Notes: a model not told the origin generated them from the letters alone. Positions 17,231 to 25,247 are shown, numbered from the stretch's first letter. The stretch is DNA of 64,000 nucleotides from Phenylobacterium sp. (GCF_013822795.1 NZ_PNLB01000021.1:1-64000), one strand, 5' to 3'. Translations and numbers: made by a program.

Positions 17231-17814
17231 TCTACCTGGTCCGCCACGGGGAGACCGCGTTCAACGCCGAGCGCCGGATGCAGGGGCATCTCGACTCCCC
17301 GCTGACGGCGCTCGGCCGCGCGCAAGGCGCGGCTATCGGCCGATTGCTGCGAGACCTGATCGCGAAACCTGACGGTTGGCGGCTGATTTCCAGCCCGCTC
17401 GGCCGCGCCCAGGCGACCGCCGGCCTGATCGGCGAGGCGCTCGGCCTGCCGGTCGAGACCGACCGCCGGGTGATCGAAGTGTCGTTCGGCCAGTGGGACG
17501 GGCGGCTGCGCGACGAGCTGGCGGCCGAGCATCCCGACACCTTCGGGCTGGGCGGCTGGCAGTTCGCCGCCCCGGGCGGCGAGAGCTATGAGGGCGTCGA
17601 GGCCCGCGTCGGCGACTGGCTGGCCAGCCTGCCGCCGGAACCGGAGCGCAAGGTGATCGTCGTCAGCCACGGCGGCTCCGGCCGCGTGGTCCGCGGCGCC
17701 TATCTCGGCCTGTCACGCGCTGAGACCTGGGCGCAGGACGTGCCCCAGGACGCGGTGTTCCGGCTGGCTAGTGGAGCAGTCGAGAGAATTGATTGCGAAG
17801 CCGCGGCTCAATAG
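17227..17814 (+). CDS. Histidine phosphatase family protein (copy 2 of a tandem pair)
   Basis: 195 residues from the ATG at 17227, which overlaps the stop of copy 1. RHGETAFN carries the catalytic His and VIVVSHGGSG the second His; the general design matches copy 1 residue by residue (MIYL, RMQGHLDSPLTALG vs [22 protein letters not shown]). The C-terminal 47 bases overlap a small gene on the minus strand. The two copies probably have diverged specificity. Confidence 0.92.
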   Translation: MIYLVRHGETAFNAERRMQGHLDSPLTALGRAQGAAIGRLLRDLIAKPDGWRLISSPLGRAQATAGLIGEALGLPVETDRRVIEVSFGQWDGRLRDELAAEHPDTFGLGGWQFAAPGGESYEGVEARVGDWLASLPPEPERKVIVVSHGGSGRVVRGAYLGLSRAETWAQDVPQDAVFRLASGAVERIDCEAAAQ

Positions 17815-17989
17815 TCGTCCGGCGGCTCAGCATCACCAATCCGAGCGCCGCGACCGCGCCAAGCAGGAAGGCTCCTGCGACAGCGCCGGACAGCGTCGCC
17901 GCCCCGACCTGTATCGGCGGGCGGTCCATCCAGCGCACCAGGGATCCGGTGGGCTCTTCGTCAAGCACGTCGTCGAAGTAGTCGGTCAT
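17768..17989 (-). CDS. Small membrane protein, unknown function
   Basis: 73 residues: an acidic N-terminus (DYFDDVLDEEP), a central hydrophobic helix (AGAFLLGAVAALGLVML) and a basic C-terminus. GGAG lies before the ATG at 17989. It overlaps the histidine phosphatase 3' end by 47 bases on the opposite strand. I do not recognise a family; a small open frame in an overlapped position could still be spurious, hence moderate confidence. Confidence 0.55.
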   Translation of the reverse strand: MTDYFDDVLDEEPTGSLVRWMDRPPIQVGAATLSGAVAGAFLLGAVAALGLVMLSRRTTIEPRLRNQFSRLLH

Positions 17990-18107
17990 CGGCTAGGCTC
18001 CGGTGTCTGCGCAGGCCTAACCCCTGTGCGGCTAGCAGGTTCCGGCCCCGCTGGCGTTGAAACGCCTCTGAGGTTAGAAGCCGCCCACTGACCTTTCAGA
18101 GAGACAC

Positions 18108-18851
18108 ATGGCCGGACATTCCAAGTTCAAGAACATCATGCACCGCAAAGGCCGCGCAGACGCGGCGCGGTCCAAGCTGTTCTCCAAGCTGTCACGCGAA
18201 ATCACTGTCGCCGCCAAGTCGGGCATGCCCGACCCGGCGATGAACCCCCGCCTGCGGCTCGCCGTGACCAACGCGCGCGCCGAGTCCATGCCCAAGGACA
18301 ACATCGAGCGCGCCATCAAGAAGGGCGCAGGCGGCGACGGAGAGAACTACGAGGAAGTGCGCTACGAAGGCTTCGGCCCGGGCGGCGTCAACATCATCGT
18401 CGAAGGCCTGACCGACAACCGCAACCGCGCCGCCTCGAACATCCGCACGATCTTCTCGAAGAACGGCGGCAACCTCGGCGCCTCAGGTTCGGTGACCTTC
18501 CAGTTCGACCGCCTCGGCGAGCTGACCTACCCGGCCAGCGTCGGCTCGGAAGACAAGGTCATGGAAGCGGCCATCGAGGCCGGGGCCCAGGACGTCGAAT
18601 CCGACGAAGAAAGCCATATCGTCTACACCGCCTTCGAGGACTTCGCTGAAGTCGCCGCGGCGCTGGAAGGCGTGCTGGGCGAAGCCAAGACCAGCAAGAT
18701 CGTCTGGCGGCCGAAGACCTACGTCAATGTCGACGCCGAGGCGGTCCCGACCTTGCTCAAGCTGATCGACGCCCTGGACGACGACGACGACGTCCAGAAC
18801 GTCTACGGCGACTACGACATCTCCGACGAGGACATGGAGAAGTTCGGCTAA
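18108..18851 (+). CDS. yebC: YebC/PmpR-family DNA-binding regulatory protein
   Basis: 247 residues starting [20 protein letters not shown], the hallmark N-terminus of the YebC/TACO1 family, with the three-domain acidic C-terminal region. Family members are described as DNA-binding regulators and, in recent work, as translation factors relieving stalls. It is commonly encoded near ruvCAB in proteobacteria, as it is here about 7 kb upstream of ruvC. A convergent terminator hairpin follows at 18865-18892. Confidence 0.97.
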   Translation: MAGHSKFKNIMHRKGRADAARSKLFSKLSREITVAAKSGMPDPAMNPRLRLAVTNARAESMPKDNIERAIKKGAGGDGENYEEVRYEGFGPGGVNIIVEGLTDNRNRAASNIRTIFSKNGGNLGASGSVTFQFDRLGELTYPASVGSEDKVMEAAIEAGAQDVESDEESHIVYTAFEDFAEVAAALEGVLGEAKTSKIVWRPKTYVNVDAEAVPTLLKLIDALDDDDDVQNVYGDYDISDEDMEKFG

Positions 18852-18864
18852 GCCGAACCCCTCC

Positions 18865-18892
18865 GCCGCGGACAGCGCTAGTTGTCCGCGGC
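18865..18892. terminator. Bidirectional terminator hairpin between yebC and the small lipoprotein gene
   Basis: Perfect 10-bp arms GCCGCGGACA and TGTCCGCGGC with an 8-base loop, starting 13 bases after the yebC stop and covering the last codons of the convergent lipoprotein gene. Confidence 0.6.
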
Positions 18893-19060
18893 CTTGCTCA
18901 CCACCACGCCGACCCCGGCGCCGACCGCCGCGCCCACCGGCCCGCCGACGATCAGTCCGGCGGCCGCGCCGGTGGCGGCCCGCTGCTCGACATTGTGCCC
19001 GCACGCGGCGAGCCCCAGCGCCATGCCGGCGACGGTAAGAACCAAGACGATCCTGCGCAC
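18878..19060 (-). CDS. Small glycine-zipper lipoprotein
   Basis: 60 residues from a GTG at 19060 preceded by GGAG; the longer frame from upstream has no RBS. A lipobox LAAC follows a hydrophobic signal (RIVLVLTVAGMALG), and the mature chain is GHNVEQRAATGAAAGLIVGG followed by alternating Gly/Ala, the glycine-zipper pattern of small outer-membrane lipoproteins (YMGG/Gly-zip class). It probably anchors in the outer membrane. No function known. Confidence 0.75.
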   Translation of the reverse strand: MRRIVLVLTVAGMALGLAACGHNVEQRAATGAAAGLIVGGPVGAAVGAGVGVVVSKAADN

Positions 19061-19202
19061 GATTTCTCCAATCCCCCGTCGCGTGGCGCCCAACGGCGCC
19101 GCCTGCCGCGACTATTGCCCTTCGATAACAGGATGTTGTCTGATTTGCGGCGCCGCCTGCACCCCCTGCGAAGCTTAACCGCAGTTCGCGCGTTGTGAGC
19201 TC

Positions 19203-19886
19203 ATGGATTGGGTGATCGAATATCTCGCCCCCCTCGCGGGGGCCATCCTCACCGGTGGACTGATCGGTTTCGAACGCGAGTATCGCGGCCGCCCGGCAGG
19301 TGTGCGCACCCACATCCTGCTATGCCTGGCCTCGGCCCTGCTGATGCTGGCGGCCGTGCACCAGGTCCGCTGGATGTTCGACACCCCGCACGACGTCATC
19401 CGCATCGACCCGGTACGCATGGCGCATGGCATCCTGACCGGCATCGGGTTCCTCTGCGGCGGGGTGATCTTCAAGGAAGGGTTCTCGGTCCGCGGCCTGA
19501 CCAGCGCCGCCTCGCTGTGGACCACCGCCGCGCTCGGCGTGCTCTTCGGCATCAGCTTCTTCAGCCTGGCTATCGGCGGCGCCGTGGCCACCCTGCTGGT
19601 GCTGGTGGGCTTTCGCCTGCTCGAGGTCCGTCTGCCGCAATACCACCACGTCGACCTGACCGTGCGCTATGGTTCGGAGTTCGCGACCGAGGGCGAGCTG
19701 GTCTCCCTGCTCGGCCGTCACGGCCTAAAGCCCGACGTGATCACCCATCGCCTGGTGAGCGGCCAGGGCTTTGAGTTCGCCGCCACCTTCCGGCGGCGCG
19801 GCTCCATCCCAAGCCAGGCTATCGCCACCGCGTTGCACGCCGATCCGCGCGTCGTGGCTTTCGAGCTGGCCCCCCGTCACGAATAG
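19203..19886 (+). CDS. MgtC/SapB-family membrane protein
   Basis: 227 residues. The N-terminal part has four or five hydrophobic helices with the family signatures LIGFEREYRGRPAGVRTHIL and GIGFLCGGVIFKEG, followed by a cytosolic C-terminal ACT-like region (about residues 145-227). MgtC proteins help bacteria survive low magnesium and, in pathogens, the macrophage, by modulating F-ATP synthase or potassium transport. Which role applies here is unknown. It stands alone between a divergent lipoprotein and an exported PLP-fold protein. Confidence 0.93.
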   Translation: MDWVIEYLAPLAGAILTGGLIGFEREYRGRPAGVRTHILLCLASALLMLAAVHQVRWMFDTPHDVIRIDPVRMAHGILTGIGFLCGGVIFKEGFSVRGLTSAASLWTTAALGVLFGISFFSLAIGGAVATLLVLVGFRLLEVRLPQYHHVDLTVRYGSEFATEGELVSLLGRHGLKPDVITHRLVSGQGFEFAATFRRRGSIPSQAIATALHADPRVVAFELAPRHE

Positions 19887-19968
19887 CTGCGCCCCGCGGG
19901 TTTCACCCGATGGCCGAAACTTCGGCGACAAGCTGCGCATTGTCTTCCAGAGAGTTGTGGAGGGCTGC

Positions 19969-21417
19969 ATGCGACAGGCCGGCGACGCGCCGAAACTGAA
20001 CCGACGTCATCTGCTGGCGCTCGGTCTCGTAGCCGCCCCGGTCGCGGGCGCCGCCAGCGAGGCCGCCGCCGCCTGGCCCCGGCGCAAGCCCAAGACCCCG
20101 CCGCCGCCGCCGCCCCCCGCGGCGACCACCGCCCCCGCGCCCGAGGCGCCGTCGGCCGAGTTCGACGACGAGCCGCCGCTGCCGCAAGCCGCCCCGGCAC
20201 CCGCGCCGGGCACGCTCCCGCCGCCGGACTGGGGCCGGCTGCGCGCGCAATGGGATCTGGACTGGAGCGAGGTCGATCTCGCAGCGATGCTGTTCGCCGC
20301 CAATCCGCGGCCGGTGCGCGAGGCTATCACCCGCCACCGCATGGCGCTCGACCGCAACCCGATCACCTACCTGGAGCACAACAACAAGCGCGGCCAGAAC
20401 CTCTCGCGCGCCGCCGCCGGCGCCTATTTCGGCGTGCCGACGGACCATGTCGCGCTCTGCGAGAGCACCACCGCCGGGATCGGCCTGCTCTATGGCGGCC
20501 TGACCCTGCGCTACGGCCAGGAGGTGCTGACCAGCGTCCACGACTACTACGTCACCCACGAGTCGCTGCGCCTGTCGGCCCAGCGCAACGGCTTCACGGT
20601 CCGCAAGATCACCCTGCACGACGGGGCCGAAACCGCCTCGACCATCGACATCGTCTCGCGCATCACCCGCGCGATCACCCCGGCCACACGGGTGCTGGCC
20701 CTGACCTGGGTGCACTCATCGACCGGGCTGAAGCTGCCGATCCGCGCCATCGCCGACGCCCTGAGGCCGATCAACGCCGGTCGCCAGCCAGCCGACCAGA
20801 TCATCTTCTGCGTCGACGGCGTGCACGGCTTCGGGGTCGAGAACACCACCCTGCCGGAGCTCGGCTGCGACGTGCTGGTCGCCAGCTGCCACAAGTGGCT
20901 GTTCGGACCGCGCGGCACCGGCGTGGTGTTCTTCTCGCCCCAGGCCCTGCAAAGGCTCTCGCCGGTGATCCCCAGCTTCCTGGCGTCGAACGCCTATTCG
21001 GCCTGGATCGGCGGCTACGATCCGGGGCCGACCACCGCCGCGCGCATGACCCCTGGGGGCTTCAAGGCCTTTGAGCACGTCTGGGCGTTGGCCGACGCCT
21101 TTCAGTTCCATCAATCGGTCGGCAAGGAGCACGTGGCCCGGCGCACCCACGACCTGGCCGGCCAGCTGAAGAGCGGCCTGGCGGCGATGCCGCACGTGCG
21201 GGTGCGCACCCCGATCAGTCCCACGATGTCGGCCGGGATCGTCAGCTTCGATGTCGCCGGCATGTCGGCCCGCGGAGTCGTCTCGCGGCTGCGACAATGG
21301 CGGATCATTGGGTCGGCCGCGCCCTATGGCGTCTCCCACGCGCGGCTGACGCCCAGCATCCGCAATACGCCCGACGACATCGCCTTCGCCCTCAAGGCGA
21401 TCGCCGCCCTGGGCTAG
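19969..21417 (+). CDS. Tat-exported class V aminotransferase-fold protein (isopenicillin-N-epimerase-like)
   Basis: 482 residues from the ATG at 19969 (GGAGG five bases upstream). The N-terminus has a twin-arginine signal NRRHLLALG (Arg12-Arg13) and a hydrophobic core ending AASEAAAA, then a Pro/Ala-rich linker to about residue 85, then a class V PLP-dependent fold. Visible: CESTTAGIGLLYGGL, IIFCVDGVHGFG, and ASCHKWLFGPRGTG with the Schiff-base Lys. The fold is related to isopenicillin-N epimerase and cysteine desulfurases. Export of a folded PLP enzyme by Tat is plausible; the substrate is unknown. Confidence 0.88.
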   Translation: MRQAGDAPKLNRRHLLALGLVAAPVAGAASEAAAAWPRRKPKTPPPPPPPAATTAPAPEAPSAEFDDEPPLPQAAPAPAPGTLPPPDWGRLRAQWDLDWSEVDLAAMLFAANPRPVREAITRHRMALDRNPITYLEHNNKRGQNLSRAAAGAYFGVPTDHVALCESTTAGIGLLYGGLTLRYGQEVLTSVHDYYVTHESLRLSAQRNGFTVRKITLHDGAETASTIDIVSRITRAITPATRVLALTWVHSSTGLKLPIRAIADALRPINAGRQPADQIIFCVDGVHGFGVENTTLPELGCDVLVASCHKWLFGPRGTGVVFFSPQALQRLSPVIPSFLASNAYSAWIGGYDPGPTTAARMTPGGFKAFEHVWALADAFQFHQSVGKEHVARRTHDLAGQLKSGLAAMPHVRVRTPISPTMSAGIVSFDVAGMSARGVVSRLRQWRIIGSAAPYGVSHARLTPSIRNTPDDIAFALKAIAALG

Positions 21418-22418
21418 GGCGTAACCTGGTCGCCCTTCACAGCGCTCAGCACGGTCAGACGCGCGCCGCTGTTGTCGGCCCCGACCGGAGAGGCCGTGAC
21501 CAGCACCGTGGTCCCCACGGTCATCACCTGCGCCACCTGATCGAGAAATGCCTTGGGCGCGCGGATCTTCTCGAAGGTCGCCGCATCGATCGGCTGGCCC
21601 GCCTCATCGTCATGGCCCGGCGCCCCGACCCGTAGCCACACCGCTTTGCCATCCGCGCCCTTGGCCAGGGTCGCGACGTGGGTGGAGACCGCGTCCTTGT
21701 CGATCTCGGCGTGCGAGCGGCCGATCTCCACGCCGTTGCGCAGCACCACCGCGCGCTGATCGGCCTTTGAGATGATGATCGAGACCGGTCCGCTGGGCGA
21801 AGCCTCCGGCGTCCAGCGATAGGCCTCGCCGCCGCTCAACGGGACATGCGCCTCGGCCACGCCGCCCGCGGCGAACGGCGCCAACACTCCGGCCTCGCGG
21901 GCGGTCACCGGCTCGCCGTGGCGGCCGGCGATCACCACCGTCCCGCCCATCTGCGTCACCCCGAACAGCAGCTTGGAGAATTCGTAGGGCAGGTGGATGC
22001 AGCCATGGCTCTCCGGATACCCGGGCAGCCCCCCGGCGTGCAGCGCCACCCCGTCCCAGGTCAGCCGCTCCTGATAGGGCATCGGGGCGTTATTGTAGGT
22101 GCTGGAGTGGTGGTTTTTGTCCTTCTGCAGGATCGTGAACACCCCGGTCGGGGTCTCGTGTCCTTCCTTGCCGGACGAGATGGTGCTGACCCCGATGCGC
22201 AGGCCGTTGCGGTAGACGGTGGCCAGTTGCCGGTCGAGATCGACATAGACGATGATCGGACCGACCGGCGCGACCTGCGGCGCCCACACCCATTGGCCGG
22301 GCTTCAGGCTCTCGGCCTGCCGCGCCAGTTCCACCGCCGAACTGACCTTCGAACCTTGGGCCAGCGCCGGACCGGCCAGGGCGGCGCAGGCCAACGCCGC
22401 GACGACGCACAAACGCAT
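21414..22418 (-). CDS. L,D-transpeptidase (YkuD domain), exported
   Basis: 334 residues from the ATG at 22418, with a signal peptide ending ALAQ (first 21 residues). The YkuD domain spans about 50-165 and holds the catalytic motif around HGCIHLP (Cys near 139). It may cross-link peptidoglycan through 3-3 bonds or attach lipoproteins. The last roughly 150 residues form an additional region with no motif I recognise (WTPEASPSGPVSIIISK...). It follows the PaaI thioesterase gene by two bases, in the same direction; its stop lies 4 bases inside the convergent PLP-fold gene. Confidence 0.9.
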   Translation of the reverse strand: MRLCVVAALACAALAGPALAQGSKVSSAVELARQAESLKPGQWVWAPQVAPVGPIIVYVDLDRQLATVYRNGLRIGVSTISSGKEGHETPTGVFTILQKDKNHHSSTYNNAPMPYQERLTWDGVALHAGGLPGYPESHGCIHLPYEFSKLLFGVTQMGGTVVIAGRHGEPVTAREAGVLAPFAAGGVAEAHVPLSGGEAYRWTPEASPSGPVSIIISKADQRAVVLRNGVEIGRSHAEIDKDAVSTHVATLAKGADGKAVWLRVGAPGHDDEAGQPIDAATFEKIRAPKAFLDQVAQVMTVGTTVLVTASPVGADNSGARLTVLSAVKGDQVTP

Positions 22419-22420
22419 GG

Positions 22421-22852
22421 CTAGGTCCGCGGGTAGAGGATGATCTGGGTGCAGCGGAAAGCCGCCATCAGCTTGCCCGAGGCCGCGTCCTCGACCTTGG
22501 CGTCCCACACCTGGGTAGTGCGCCCGCCGTGCAGCAGGCTGGCGGTGCAGATCGCCTCGCCGTCGCGCAGGGTGCCGACGAAATTGGCCTTCACCTCGGC
22601 GGTGGTGAAGCCGTTGGCGCCCTCCGGCCAGGCGGTCGATACCCCATAGGCGCAAAGGATGTCGGCCACCGACAGCACCGCCCCGGCCAGCAGGTAGCCG
22701 GTGTGGGCGACCAGGTCCTGGCGCACCTTCAACCGCCCGACGACCTTGCCGTCGGCGACCTCGGTGATGACCAGGCCCAGATGCCCCGGCAGCTTGCCTT
22801 CGTTGGCTTGGTTTAGTTTCTCGACGCTGGTGTGATTGGTGGTGGCGGGCAT
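22421..22852 (-). CDS. PaaI-family hotdog thioesterase
   Basis: 143 residues, single hotdog fold: LPGHLGLVITEV, HTGYLLAGAVLSVADILCAYG (long central helix) and the GRTTQVWDAKVED strand segment fit the PaaI/YbgC-like acyl-CoA thioesterase group. It hydrolyses acyl-CoA thioesters in the cytosol. The substrate is unknown. The gene precedes the L,D-transpeptidase gene by two bases; whether they form one operon is not clear functionally. Confidence 0.85.
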   Translation of the reverse strand: MPATTNHTSVEKLNQANEGKLPGHLGLVITEVADGKVVGRLKVRQDLVAHTGYLLAGAVLSVADILCAYGVSTAWPEGANGFTTAEVKANFVGTLRDGEAICTASLLHGGRTTQVWDAKVEDAASGKLMAAFRCTQIILYPRT

Positions 22853-22886
22853 GAGACACTCTCTTTTGGCGAGCGATCATGCATGC

Positions 22887-22898
22887 GTTTGCGCAAAC
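22887..22898. promoter_or_regulatory. 12-bp palindrome GTTTGCGCAAAC between divergent genes
   Basis: A perfect palindrome 16 bases before the RNase H-like gene and about 35 bases before the thioesterase start; the outer GCGATC/GATCGC pair extends the symmetry loosely. A shared operator is possible. Confidence 0.35.
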
Positions 22899-22913
22899 TG
22901 CTAGATCGCCGCG

Positions 22914-23393
22914 ATGAGCACCGCCATCTGGATCCAGACCAGCTATCACGACGCCTTCAAGTGCGGCGGCTGGGCCTATGTCCGCAGCCATGACAAGGCC
23001 GCGTCCGGCCAGGCCGGCGGCGAGCGCTACACCAGCCCCGAGCGCATGGCTCTGGCCGCGCTGCTGGCGGCGCTGAAGGACCTGCCGAAGGGCGCGGTTT
23101 CCATCCAGATCGACAACGCCGCGGTCGCACGCACCGCCGCGCTGATCGCCGCCGGCCGACCGCCGGAGGGCGATAAGGCCCCGACCGAGAACCTCGACCT
23201 CTGGGCCGCGCTGACCGCCGCCCTGGCCGGCCGCCAGCCCGCGTTCGCCATCGCCGCGGCCAGCAAGGCCAGCCCTACCGGCTTCGCCGCCGCCTGGGCC
23301 GAACTCGCCCGTGACAAGGCCAACGCCCAGGGCGCCTTCGTCTCGGCCATTCCCAGGCCCAATCTCGCCAAGGTCGCGGGCCTGCCCCTATAG
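22914..23393 (+). CDS. RNase H-like protein with altered active site
   Basis: 159 residues. The N-terminus (IWIQTSYHDAFKCGGWAYV), a helix ERMALAALLAALKDL and the strand VSIQIDNAAV follow the RNase HI layout. Expected acidic residues are Glu43 and Asp67, but the first Asp of the usual TDGS motif is not obvious: the equivalent position is Thr9/Ser10. The protein may therefore bind nucleic acid without efficient cleavage, or be a diverged member. The assignment is fold-level inference; a database search of its profile is needed to confirm. Confidence 0.6.
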   Translation: MSTAIWIQTSYHDAFKCGGWAYVRSHDKAASGQAGGERYTSPERMALAALLAALKDLPKGAVSIQIDNAAVARTAALIAAGRPPEGDKAPTENLDLWAALTAALAGRQPAFAIAAASKASPTGFAAAWAELARDKANAQGAFVSAIPRPNLAKVAGLPL

Positions 23394-23419
23394 TCGCGCT
23401 CCACATTCGCGAGCCGCCC

Positions 23420-24121
23420 GTGAGCCTGCCGCACATCATCGACTTGCTGGCCCCGCTGCGTCCGGCGGCCGGTCCCTTCATCGTCGGCGTCACCGGGTCG
23501 GTGGCGGCCGGCAAGAGCACCTTCGCTCAAGCGCTGGCCGCCCAGCTCGCGTCCGACGGCGCGCGCATCGAGATCGCCTGCACCGACGGCTTCCTGCACC
23601 CCAACGCCGTGCTCGAAGCCCGCGGCCTGCTCGGCGCCAAGGGCGCACCCGACACCTACGACCATGCCGCCCTGCGCGCGGCGCTGAGCGCAATCCGCAG
23701 CGGTCCGGCGCAGTTCCCGGCCTATTCCCACATCGTCTACGACATCGATCCGGCCCTGACGCGGACCCTCGCGCCGCCCGACGTGCTGATCATCGAGGGG
23801 CTGACCCTGCGCCATCCCGACACCGGGCCGGCCGGCCTGCTCGACGCCCTGATCTATCTGGACGCCGCCGAAGCCGATCTCGAGCGCTGGTACGTCGCCC
23901 GCTTCCTCAAGCTCTGGGAGGCGGCCGAGCACGACGCCACCTCGTTCTACGCCCGCTTCCGGCATATGACCCGCGAGCAGACCGACGGACTGGCGCGCAT
24001 GGTCTGGCGCGACGTGAACCTCAAGAACCTGCACGACCACATCATCCACGCCCGCGCCCGCGCCGACCTCGTGGTCGCCAAGGCGCCCGACCATTCCATT
24101 GCTTCGGTGAGCCGTCCTTGA
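23420..24121 (+). CDS. coaA: Pantothenate kinase type I (short form)
   Basis: 233 residues from a GTG. P-loop GSVAAGKST (26-34), TDGFLHPNAVLEARGLLGAKG, YSHIVYDI, IIEGL and the C-terminal RFLKLWEAAEHDATSFYARF and WRDVNLKNL segments match bacterial type I CoaA through the last two-thirds of the family. E. coli CoaA has about 316 residues; this one lacks the N-terminal extension of some 80 residues but keeps the catalytic core. It would start CoA synthesis by phosphorylating pantothenate. Its stop overlaps the next gene (TTGA). Confidence 0.85.
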   Translation: MSLPHIIDLLAPLRPAAGPFIVGVTGSVAAGKSTFAQALAAQLASDGARIEIACTDGFLHPNAVLEARGLLGAKGAPDTYDHAALRAALSAIRSGPAQFPAYSHIVYDIDPALTRTLAPPDVLIIEGLTLRHPDTGPAGLLDALIYLDAAEADLERWYVARFLKLWEAAEHDATSFYARFRHMTREQTDGLARMVWRDVNLKNLHDHIIHARARADLVVAKAPDHSIASVSRP

Positions 24122-24909
24122 CCCAGGACCAGACGTTCGAACCACGCCCCGGCGTCAGCCCCAACGCCCTGATCCTGCTGGCCGCCTGGCTGGCCTCCGG
24201 CGCCTTCCTGGTCTACGCGCCGAGTGAGCTGGCCGCGCGGCTGGCGACTTTCGCCTTCGTGATCCTCGGCTGGATCCTGGCGGTCATGGCCCACGAGTTC
24301 GGCCACGCCTTCATCGCCCACAAGGCCGGCGACCACACCATCCGGGCCAAGGGCTATCTGTCGCTCGACCCGCTCAAGTACGTCGATGTCGGCGTTTCGA
24401 TCGTCATCCCGATCCTGGCCGTGGTGCTCGGCGGCATCGGCTTTCCCGGCGGCGCGGTCTATCTGCGCGAGGACCTGATGCGTAATCGCTGGTGGCGGGC
24501 GCTGGCCTCGCTGGCCGGCCCGCTCGGCACACTGCTGGTGATGATCGTACTGGTGGCCGCGATCTGGGCGGTGGCGCTCTCGCCGCTGGCCACGCCCGGC
24601 ACGCGGATGCTCTGCGACGCCCTGGCCTTCCTGGCCTTCCTGCAGGCGACCGCCTTCGTGCTCAATCTGCTGCCGATCCCCGGCCTCGACGGCTACGGCG
24701 TGATCCGCCCGTTCCTGCCGGACTCAATCCGCCAGGGCCTGCGCAAGTTCGAAGGCCTGGCCATGGTCGGGCTGTTCCTGCTGATCTTCCTGGTACCCGG
24801 CGCCTCGGCGATCATCTTCGCGCCCGCCCTGATGCTCACCGACGTCGCCGGCCTGCCCCGCGAATTGATCCAGGCCGGTTGGGACGCCTTCCGCTTCTGG
24901 CGCTCCTAA
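24118..24909 (+). CDS. Site-2 protease family (M50) membrane metallopeptidase
   Basis: 263 residues from a TTG overlapping the coaA stop (TTGA), so start choice rests on coupling. Five to six hydrophobic segments; HEFGH (residues 59-63) is the zinc site, and NLLPIPGLDGYG is the third zinc ligand (Asp) motif. It is an intramembrane protease of the short, PDZ-free type (like SpoIVFB or Rv-type M50). Substrates unknown; possible regulatory role in envelope stress by cleaving a membrane-anchored regulator. No rpoE/anti-sigma gene is near. Confidence 0.87.
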   Translation: MTQDQTFEPRPGVSPNALILLAAWLASGAFLVYAPSELAARLATFAFVILGWILAVMAHEFGHAFIAHKAGDHTIRAKGYLSLDPLKYVDVGVSIVIPILAVVLGGIGFPGGAVYLREDLMRNRWWRALASLAGPLGTLLVMIVLVAAIWAVALSPLATPGTRMLCDALAFLAFLQATAFVLNLLPIPGLDGYGVIRPFLPDSIRQGLRKFEGLAMVGLFLLIFLVPGASAIIFAPALMLTDVAGLPRELIQAGWDAFRFWRS

Positions 24910-25106
24910 GCCGCTCGGTCCCCCGCCCCGGCCGTGATCGGCCCGGCGAAGGTGCTCAGGTGGCGTTTGCCTTGCCAAAGCTCAGCCCCGAAGGCGTGGC
25001 GGTTATGGGCCGCCTTTTCGAGCGCCTCCTCATCAGAGGCGCAGTCCCACTCCTCGACGTCAGCGAACTTGCCGGCGGAGTTCAGCACAAAGAGTCGATA
25101 GTCCAT
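24906..25106 (-). CDS. Small conserved hypothetical protein
   Basis: 66 residues starting MDYRLFVLNSAGKFADVEEW, from the ATG at 25106 preceded by GAAGGA. The region SDEEALEKAAHNRHAFGAELWQGKR is helical and reads as a soluble cytoplasmic protein. No named family is recognised. Its 3' end overlaps the convergent S2P gene by 4 bases. Confidence 0.65.
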   Translation of the reverse strand: MDYRLFVLNSAGKFADVEEWDCASDEEALEKAAHNRHAFGAELWQGKRHLSTFAGPITAGAGDRAA

Positions 25107-25133
25107 CGCGCGTCCTTCCATGCACGCGGAATC

Positions 25134-25159
25134 GAACCCCCTGGGCCAAGTTGGGGTTC
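25134..25159. repeat. Inverted repeat GAACCCC ... GGGGTTC in the ruvC upstream region
   Basis: 7-bp perfect arms with a 12-base spacer, within the roughly 130-base region between the divergent small gene and ruvC. It is compatible with a promoter-region hairpin; function unknown. Confidence 0.3.
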
Positions 25160-25232
25160 CTTCAACTCTCGGCGCCTCCGGCGCCTCCCTCAACGTTTGC
25201 TTAACCCTGGCGACGTCCTGTATCCCTCGTTG

Positions 25233-25247
25233 GAACAGATGACGAAC
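25233..25247 (+). promoter_or_regulatory. LexA-type SOS box GAAC-N7-GAAC at the ruvC start
   Basis: GAAC-AGATGAC-GAAC is the reverse complement of GTTC-N7-GTTC, the direct-repeat SOS operator known in Rhodobacter and Caulobacter-type alphaproteobacteria. It overlaps the first possible ruvC ATG (25239). Exact match to both half-sites with correct spacing, at the start of an SOS-type repair operon, argues that LexA represses ruvCAB here. Confidence 0.6.

Noticed and set aside
25120-25165. A GGGGTTCGATTCC-like motif on the minus strand resembling a tRNA T-arm
   Set aside because: The expected five-base T stem does not pair (GGGGG against CCGCG), and no acceptor, D or anticodon arm was found nearby. 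It is better read as an inverted repeat upstream of ruvC.
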